In this document: piece after piece, positions 56,200-64,000 of the stretch | How positions within the stretch are numbered: the stretch's first letter is position 1 | Layout: the number at the start of each line of letters is the position of its first letter | DNA from: Cristatella mucedo | Taxonomy: Eukaryota; Bryozoa; Phylactolaemata; Cristatellidae | NCBI GenBank assembly: GCA_009760855.2 | Contig: WPIO01000093.1 | Span: forward strand, 901,001-965,000 | DNA length: 64,000 nt | Direction of reading: 5' to 3' | Position numbers and translations under genes: made by a program | Notes under the pieces: model-generated | The model's input: only the letters and a program-made list of their open reading frames with translations | What the model was told of the DNA's origin: nothing | Database searches by the model: none

Positions 56200-58420
56200 G
56201 TTGAATCTGCACGAAATTTAAGTGTCATGTTCTAAAGTGATCATTCATTAGACGACAAAATCAGCTCCACAGAGTCAAGTCTGCCTACTTCCATCTACAT
56301 AACATTTCTAAAGTTTGGCTCGTTTAGACAGGAATACCACATCTATGTAAGTTGGTCCATTCATTTGTTACATCCCATCTTGACTTTTGTAACTCACTGC
56401 TTGCTGGCCTACTGGCATGTGCAATCAGGTGCCTTAAGCTGGTGCAAAACTCTGCAGCTAGGCTTGTCTGTCGTGAGCGGCGCAGTTGCCACATCACATC
56501 ACTTCTCGCCGACCTGCACTGGCTCCCAGTCAAGCAACGCATCGATTACAAGGTTTAGTCAATCATTTTCAGGTCCCTCCATTCTTTGGCTCCAGCTTAC
56601 CTATAAGATCTAGTGCCCCACCAGGCCAAGCATCGTGACACCCGCTTTTCGGCATCTATTTGTTTACCATTACTTCGTACAAACCTCAAATCCTTTGGAG
56701 ACAGTGCATTTATTTTGTTTGTCCCAAAGCCTGGAACTCAAGCCCGACTTGCGTCACGACATCTCCTGACTTGACCAAATATTAAAAAAAACTAAAAACC
56801 CATATATTGATCACAATATTTAGTGGGTCCGTGTGTATCGTCCTTTATGTGCTTATGCCTGCTGAAACAGTGCATGTCACCATAACCATGTTAATTTGTT
56901 GTTTATTGATCGCTGAAACTGCTCTATTCTGCGTTAACGATGACATCCTATGCGGCAACGGCGATGGGAATGTCACTGGCCTAACCCTGCTAGATCTATC
57001 GGCTGCCTTCGACGCCATTAATCACGAAGTCCTACTTGAACGACTGAGAACAACGAGCAGTCTTGCAGACGAGGCACTGGCGTGGTTTCAATTGTACTTG
57101 CCCGATCGTGTTCAATCCGAGTCGTGTGATGGTCAGGCCTCTCCCATGAGAACGGTCACCTGTGGCGTCCCTTAAGGGTCCGTCCTCGGTCCCGTGCTGT
57201 TTTCTATTAATACTCAACCTCTGGGAAAATGGGTTGAGGCTCACGGATTAGGATATTACTTTAATGCTGACGATACTCAGCTATATTTGTCATTCAAACT
57301 GTCGGAATCTGATGCAGCAACTGAGAAGCTGAATGCTTGCCTTGAGCTGGAACTCGATCCTGGATGTCGGGAAAACTTCTTGAAACCAAATAACGACAAC
57401 ACTGAATTGCTGCTCATTGGACACACTAAATGTGTGACTGAATAAGAAGGCTTTGCTCTTCTAATTGGTGATGCTATTGTGCGACCATCGCCGCGTGCTA
57501 GAATTTTAGACGTCGTTTTCGGAATCTGCCGAAAGTTTTAAAGCTTCATTCAAAAGACTGCTTCTACAGCTCGCCATTACGTTCGATCCTTATCTAAGAC
57601 AAGGAGTTGTCTTCCACGGTGGCTGGAAAACATTAAACTAGCTCCTTAGTTCTGTCTCGGCTTGATTATTGTAATTCCTTTTTGGCTGGGCTACCAAAGA
57701 AAGCAACTAGGCCGCTCCAAATGGCTATGAATATAGCTGCAAGACTAGTTTTCAAGTCCCGGAGGTTTGACCACGTGTCTCCTTTGCTAAGGAGCCGGTT
57801 GATCAACGGATAAAGAGCAAAGTTCTTACGCTGACCCACAAGGCCCGCCACGGCTTGGCTCATCCATACCCAGCTGAGCTGCTGCACCAGTTTCAGCCTC
57901 CTCGTGCCCTCTGGTCCTGTATGGACAATAAATTAGCTTTTCTATTTCTCCGCTGAAAGACCTTTGGCAAAGAAAGCTTTAGCTCTGCAGGTCCTAGACT
58001 GTGGAACTCGCTTCCACGATTCTTATGAAACGACAACTACTCTCCTGCTGCCGACTATGGCACATCCTTTCCAGAGGTTCTATCTGCTACTTCCACGCTA
58101 CTTATTACCTCAGCTGCTCTCGTGACTCTGCTATGCTTCCCACTTTCTCTTTGTTGCGTGAGATGAAGTCTGTTGGTTACCGAATGCGTACCGAAAGCCA
58201 CTTAGGCTGTGAGTAGGTTATACAAAACTCTCCTGCGTAACACCCCATAGTTTTCGTGGCTTTGTGGAGTTACAGTCGGAGATACATTACAGCACGCAAC
58301 CACTAGCCATTCGATCGTACTTTCTTTCTAGCAGATGTAAACTTCCTAGAAAGAGAGTGGGTTCTCTGAGGGCGCTTTATCAAATGTATTATTTTTATTA
58401 TTTTTATTATTATGACAATA
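56200..58420 (+). mobile_element. LINE-A copy split by LINE-B
   Basis: 56200-56908 carries AARLVCRERRSCHITSLL, DLHWLPVKQRIDYKV and the 3' UTR. LINE-A resumes at about 58291 with 'cactagccattcgatcgtac', 'gcagatgtaaacttcctag' and the (ATT)n tail. Confidence 0.75.
56909..58290 (+). mobile_element. LINE-B, longest copy
   Basis: RT segments ETALFCVNDDIL, LTLLDLSAAFDAINHEVLL, GVP then an in-frame stop then [25 protein letters not shown] (FNADD at the catalytic box), then the C-terminus AELLHQFQPPRAL, ESFSSAGPRLWNSLP and the LINE-B 3' end. 5'-truncated and frameshifted. Confidence 0.8.
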
Positions 58421-58769
58421 AGTTAACAAAAACGATTGCAGATTTCCTAGGGCGAAAAATTCTGAAGAAGAGTGTTACCGATCCGGCTACGCATTGAATA
58501 TCGATAAGATCTATCACTAAAAAAAAGTATATACAGCAGTCAATCTCGCTGAACAGATTCAAACTGCCAGGGAACGAAAGCGATGGGATTTATCTGGTGC
58601 ATGATGGAAAAAGAGAAAGAAAATGGTTGCCAACATAAAGGGAAAACTTAAGAGAGGAGTAAAGTTTAGCATGACTGTGGATGAATGCAAAACCGTGAGA
58701 GGACGTCGAATCTTCGGAGTCATCATTCCTGATAGTGGGGATAAAACAGCAATCAAGACGGGTTTTGTT

Positions 58770-58910
58770 ATAATAATAATAATAATAGTGCACTTGATAA
58801 AGCGCCCTCAGAGAATTCAATCTCTTTCTAGGCGCTTTACATTTGCTGCAAAGGGAAACGCGATTGAATGGTGAGTAATATCATGCTTGATAAACAACAT
58901 GAATAACATC
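58770..58910 (-). mobile_element. LINE-A 3' end inside the hAT element
   Basis: (TAATAA) tail and the 3' block 'ctttctaggcgctttacatttgctgc'. 5'-truncated at about 140 bp, close in sequence to 54511-54641. Confidence 0.85.
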
Positions 58911-59797
58911 TGTGTTGAAAAGGGTTAAGCAGTGGCTGCAACGAATAAGCATCCCATACTCAGAAACTAGCTCTGAATGTCTTGATATAACTTGAGCCTG
59001 TGGACGTCAACCGTTATTTAGGTTGCTGGGTGTCATTGACGAGCCCTGAGTTTTGATTGGTCGGCTAGTACAAACTAGGTGCATAAATTAGACGCAGCCT
59101 CTCATACAAGACTTCGGGCCGGTTTAGCTCCTTCCCTCCGGATTTGCGATGCTGTAGCCCGAACCGGGGGTGGGGGATCGGCGCCCAATCGGCGCTGAAT
59201 TACGAGGCAATTCGATAGTGTAACCGAAGCTCAAGACTGACTGCCCAGTTTGGCACTTTGTCATATCCGTTCCAATAAGCGATAATCGCCGTAGGGTTGA
59301 ACTGCATAATTAAACAACACACTGATCAAAAGCTTGATGGCTACTATTTCCGAATTATCTGCACAATTTAATGTTTAATTTCAATTATGAGTGCCTGTGG
59401 TACCGGTAGCTGCATATGCAAATTACTGATATCTCCTTATTTTTTACACCACACTAGTCAGCTATACAATCGTAGTCATATGTCATAAGGGCGCGAACGT
59501 ACAGTGAGATGGAATCGCTTGCTCACAAGTTTTTCGTGAACTTACAAAACATTGGCCGGTCAATAATGCCAACCTAAGAAAAGTACGGCGCGTACACGTG
59601 ACTTTGTAGACACTGTCGAACGCACAAGCACTAGTTCAAGCTATGTTTGCAATATTTATAAATAAAATATATTTTATTCTTGAATAACAATAAGCATGCA
59701 CAAGTTGTGCGCCGTCCTCCCCTGAGGGCTGAGCGTTACTATGCTTAACGACAGCACGATTGCTTCCGTCCGCGGAAAACTAGGCCCACATCTTGGC
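58911..59797. other. unassigned between two LINE-A copies
   Basis: Not recognisable as hAT or LINE. Could be a further insertion or hAT non-coding sequence. Confidence 0.3.
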
Positions 59798-60155
59798 GAT
59801 AATAATAATAACAATAATGTACTTGATAAAGCGCCCTCAGAGAACTTGAGCTCTTTCTAGGCGCTTTAAATTTGCCGCAAAGGGAAATGCAATTGAATGG
59901 TAAGTAAAATCATGCTTGAAAAACAAACAAAATGAATAGCATGGTTAGGGGTGACATGCACAGGGTCAGCATGCAAATGTGGTTAGCGGCAGCATGCACA
60001 GTGTCAGCACGCATAAGCACGTGAAGGACGAATCACGGGGACCCACTAAATGCTATCCTAAATAGGTGTGTTTTTAAGTTCTTTTTAAATGTGGTCAAGT
60101 CAGGGCATGTTGTGATGCAAGTCGGGAGGCAGTTCCAGGCTTTGGGAGCGTGTTC
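59798..60155 (-). mobile_element. LINE-A young 3' copy
   Basis: Near-identical to 38848-39222 over tail, 3' block and UTR, and broken at the same reverse-YAPKAWNSLP point. Confidence 0.85.
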
Positions 60156-61654
60156 GCATATTTTGTTCGTGCACTGTTTTCGATATGGTTAAATCAATGA
60201 AACAGCATTTGAGAATTTTTGGAGTCAGCGTGGAGAGAGATCTGGTTAGATATACACAGGACGGCAATGCCGTTTATAAGAAATGCATTAGCCAAATCGA
60301 TTTCATCGAACACTTCTGCTTAAATCATTGTCTGTACCTTGGAGTATGTGACGCTTTGTACAAGAAGAGTACTGAGATGGATAATTTAAACCTGGACAGT
60401 AGCGATATTGATAAAATGGAAAATTTTGAAGCAGGTACGGGTTTATAGGTGATGATACATTAGAAGGAGATGTAGATAACCGCAATCTGCTCACAAATTT
60501 GTGTAAGCTTGCCGAATTCATAAAAAACTAATTACTCGAAATAATATCTTTCAATCCAAAGTGTAAGCTGAGTTCAAATTCGAGATTAAACTGCATCTTG
60601 ACGTGAAGACGCACTGGAACTCCATCTCAAAAATTGTAGAGCCGCTAGTAAAGACAGAAGTCGCCATCCGCCAGACACTAGCCAAATTCATGGCTCTGGA
60701 AATGATTGAGACATTAGATTTTGACGCTCTGAAAACTCTTCTGAAGGCAATGGAACCTGTGAAACTTGCTGTTGAGAATCTACGTCGAGAAGACGCATCG
60801 CTAATTAGTGCTCGCACAATGTTAAAATTCATTCTCAACAATCTCTCTAACCTGAATAAAAGCATTAGTGCCAAGCTCATAGAGAATTTGAAATTTCTTA
60901 TCGAAGAGTGGTCGAACAAGGATGTCTTGAACCCCTTGCGACGTCTCAAAGATCTATCTGTCACCCCGTCAGAAACTCCGAATAGATTTCCCGCGAAATT
61001 TCGTAGGAAATCTATTTGAAGTCGACTATCTTGAATTTGTCGTCGAACAGTCGTCAAATTATGCTAAACGTGTGAACTTGTCTTTTCAAGATGAATTAAA
61101 TTTGTTGCTTCAAAAAGATGGATCGTCAATTGCAGTCGGCGGGCAAGACAGTTGAAATGGCTCAAGTCCGAATTCACGCTCTTCAGAAGCGAACCGAAAT
61201 CTCTAGAAATTTTGCAACGCAGTTCTACCCATTATACCGACATCAACGGACGTCGAAAGAGTTTTTCGGTCAGTATGAATATCTGTACAAAAATTAGGAT
61301 CGAGTCTCTCAGACAAGTCGCTTAATGCACTTGTATTCTCGAAATATTATTGTAAGAAGTAAAAATCTATTGATTTGGAACTTATCATGAAAATGGATAA
61401 TAAAACGGTGCTTACCACCAAATAACCTAATTGCAATTCATTTTGCACTTAATCACTATTTACCGGTTGTTTCTGAATGCATGAGTGCACAAAAGTAGTA
61501 ACTGCTCGCTATTATAGTGACCTATGCAAAATATATGTCTATCCTGGTGCTTCACAACTCACTGCAAGAGTATCAGTAACCAAAGGTCAATAGAATGCAA
61601 AGTATTGTGCTAAGACTTCCACACAAAGGGAGGAGTGAACGATGCCGAACGCGT

Positions 61655-62036
<382 letters not shown>

Positions 62037-62044
62037 CCGTTTTA

Positions 62045-62130
62045 CATAGGCCACGGGACTCGAACCCACGACCTCAGATGTAAAATACAATCACCTTTAC
62101 CTTGGTTGGGGGAGCACCTTAATCCATTCG
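62045..62130 (-). mobile_element. tRNA-derived SINE
   Basis: 'gggactcgaacccacgacctc' is a reverse B box (GAGGTCGTGGGTTCGAGTCCC). Eroded A-box region to the right. Confidence 0.55.
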
Positions 62131-63107
62131 CTAAACCCATATGACTTAATGGTAGGACCCATCGAGTCAGTAGCTCCTCGTCACCGCAAAAGTCAAGTAT
62201 ACGATTAGCCTGGCATTTTTGACGGCTAAAGGGCAAATTCTGAACTTCATTCAGAATAGACAAAAAACTGGCAGCGGCCATCTTCCGGCAACAAAGAGTG
62301 TCGTGCTCGAAATGGCGTGCGCACGTCGAACCGTCGAACCTTGCTGACTTGCTAGCACTGCCGCCAAGTAGCAGGTCTCGCAATCCGAAAGTGTCTCAGT
62401 CGGCACCCGAACGGCTCCTTTAGAGTTCGACCCCGACGGTGGCGAACGGCGGCGATGGTGCCGCAAAGCCGTGCGGTCATTAGCCAAGACCCGTGCGTCG
62501 GACAAATGTACGAGACGATGCTATTTTAGCGAGTCGAGAAGAATCCGAAGTCTGTCTCCGAGGGGAGACAGCATTTTAATTGTGGGTTTATCCCAGCGGC
62601 CAATCTTGGCGGGTAACCCGACCCCGTCTACTCGAGGTGAGGAAATCGTCGGTTATTTCACAGAGGCGCGCACAGGGGGATTGCTTGTGCACGACCATTT
62701 TGATAACGAAAAACATTTTGAGCCGAGAGTAGCGACCGCAGAAAATTCCACCGTGCAATCGAGTTAAACTACAAAACGCGAGCACTTTTTCGAGTGCCGA
62801 GGAAAGTGCGGAGCCTCTAGGAGGCGGAGGAGGAGACGGGGGAGCGGAGCGGCGATGCTCTCTCTCTCTCGCTGCTGCCGCACCTGCGGCCGACAGTTCC
62901 GCGAGTCTGTCTGTTGAGGCGCGCCTATACCAATTCGATGCCAAAGGCAACGGCAGAAGAAGAACGCAGAGGGAATCGCCGGCCGCCGTCGCAAATACGC
63001 GACCGCCTGTCTTGGGAAACCAACGCTTTTCGATTCGTTCCACCTCTGACCTTCGACTCTTCTGACCTCTGACTCTTCTTCACCTCGTCTCTGAGCTAGC
63101 ACTGGGG
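62131..63107. other. CpG-rich stretch, no gene recognised
   Basis: Open frames on both strands without motifs. It may belong to the 5' region of a gene. Confidence 0.25.
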
Positions 63108-63195
63108 TCTACGCTCGGGGATAAGGCGCTCGCTCTTAACGGCCCAGGTTGTAAGCTTGAGTCCTGCAGTAGGCAATCCTTCATTGCTCCTTGTA
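63108..63195 (+). mobile_element. tRNA-derived SINE
   Basis: 'ggataaggcgctcgctcttaacggcc' and 'ggttgtaagcttgagtcctg', A- and B-box-like phrases. Confidence 0.5.
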
Positions 63196-63254
63196 AGCGT
63201 TGGTAATAGCCGTTAAAAAAATACTAACCAACTCATTTATATCACGTAGCAGAA

Positions 63255-63370
63255 GCGCCCTAGCCACCGCTTGCAGTTGGCAATAATGGATCGCCCAGTA
63301 TCAGAATCGAGCCCACAACCTCGGTCGTGAAAAGCGAGCATCAATAGAACCTCCTGGGCTATCCCGGCCC
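63255..63370 (-). mobile_element. tRNA-derived SINE
   Basis: 'gcaataatggatcgccca', 'agaatcgagcccacaacctcgg' (reverse B box). Tail-to-tail with the previous copy. Confidence 0.5.
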
Positions 63371-63500
63371 TATGATAATAATAATAATAGTAATGGTAAT
63401 AACAATAATAATACATTTGATGTAGCCCTTAGAGAACTAAATCTTTTTCTAGGCACATTACATTTGCTGCAAGAGAAGCACGATCGTATGTAAATATTAG
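63371..63500 (-). mobile_element. LINE-A 3' end
   Basis: (TAATAATAG) tail then 'tttttctaggcacattacatttgctgc'. Confidence 0.75.
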
Positions 63501-63884
63501 CCGATTCGACAGCCTCACTTTCTTAAGGCTCTCCTGCCGCTCTAGTTTCTTTTCTAGCAACGAAGCTCGCTCCCATCGGAGCGCGCAGCACAGCGACGGC
63601 GAGCCGCGTGCGGAAGCGTCGACTTCCGCGTCGACTCGCCGGGCTCCGCCGCTGTCCGGCGTCGTCGACGTTTGCTAGCGCGTGGCCTGCTTTCAGGAGC
63701 CTCGTTGAACAGGTCGCTCGCGGAACGAAGGCGAGAGTCACAATCCCCTGTATATTGCGACCCGCGCTCCGTCGATCGCTTCGCGCGCGCGCGCGGATAA
63801 ATAACGAACTGATGCGCGCGCCATTTCGCTGGGAGACTAGCGACCGCCGCGCAGAAGGCGGCGGTCGCGGGGCCGCAGCATCCT

Positions 63885-63995
63885 TTAGCGGTGGCTGCCG
63901 CCGCCGCTGCCGCTGCCGCCGCCGAACGCCGAGCTGAGCAGTCCTGAGAAGAAACCGACGCGGCTCTCCTTCCTAGCCGGCGGCACGGGCTCCAT
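63885..63995 (-). CDS. possible start of a gene at the right edge
   Basis: On the minus strand ATG at 63995 lies in the context ACACCATGG (good Kozak match) and reads MEPVPPARKESRVGFFSGLL, then a Ser/Gly-rich run to TAA at 63885. GC- and CpG-rich surroundings on both sides. 36 codons are too few for a whole ordinary protein. It may be a first exon with a donor I cannot place, or a small upstream frame. Family not recognised. Confidence 0.2.
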   Translation of the reverse strand: MEPVPPARKESRVGFFSGLLSSAFGGGSGSGGGSHR

Positions 63996-64000
63996 GGTGT

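Larger units (their letters stand above)
58425..61410 (+). mobile_element. hAT-family transposase pseudogene, interrupted
   Basis: First part (58430-58768): FSMTVDECKTVRGRRIFGVI matches the hAT xSLTxDEWTSxRNRRY block. Second part (60160-61400): VRYTQDGNAVYKK (TDGAxxM), IEHFCLNHCLYLGVCDAL (CxxHxLxL), HWNSISKIVEPLV (TRWNS), ALEPVKLAVENL-like LLKAMEPVKLAVENLRRED, and near the end LPIIPTSTDVERVFG, the hAT dimerisation motif PxTSxxxERxFS. Stops and frameshifts make it dead. Two LINE-A copies and about 0.9 kb separate the halves. Confidence 0.75.

Overview
This window looks like nuclear DNA of an animal, probably an invertebrate. The evidence is spliceosomal introns with good GT/AG sites, GC-rich exons in more AT-rich surroundings, long (GA)n, (CA)n and (AT)n tracts, and many degenerate LINE, SINE, Tc1/mariner and hAT copies. 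I cannot name the taxon. No rRNA, CRISPR array or bacterial operon was seen.

The main gene is on the minus strand, about 29987 down to 11104. It is a PARP14-like gene of at least 14 exons whose splice phases all agree, giving about 1,567 codons. Order: an RG-rich N-terminus (29492-29987); a run of degenerate RRM-like modules on small phase-1/phase-1 exons (29030-29248, 26685-26927, 22557-22703, 22194-22358, 21633-21887, 21184-21459); one 1,866-nt exon of KH-like repeats (19150-21015) that also carries the start of macro domain 1; macro domain 1 continued (18399-18657, 17770-17933); macro domain 2 (14463-14554, 12414-12647, 11765-11968); and a short linker (11520-11601), possibly followed by another KH-like exon near 11.1 kb. 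Both macro domains have diverged ADP-ribose loops. I found no WWE or ADP-ribosyltransferase domain down to the left edge.

Two other coding pieces are supported: a plus-strand terminal exon of an unrecognised protein (about 2402-2902), and a minus-strand glutamine-rich exon (41761-42186). The right edge holds a GC-rich ATG context on the minus strand (63995) that may be a first exon.

The rest is mostly repeats. LINE-A is CR1/L2-like with an (ATT)n tail and has two near-complete copies, 35703-38835 minus and 43240-46135 plus. LINE-B has a different 3' end that runs into CATTG repeats. LINE-C is known only from its 3' coding end. There are tRNA-derived SINEs, a second tRNA-like repeat in inverted pairs, two Tc1-like copies, a broken hAT transposase (58.4-61.4 kb), a solo LTR with a 5-bp target duplication (51071-51379), and a diverged ~155-190 bp satellite (about 51.8-54.7 kb) with a probable relative at 5.6-6.7 kb. 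Several elements are nested in one another, which gives a relative order of insertion.
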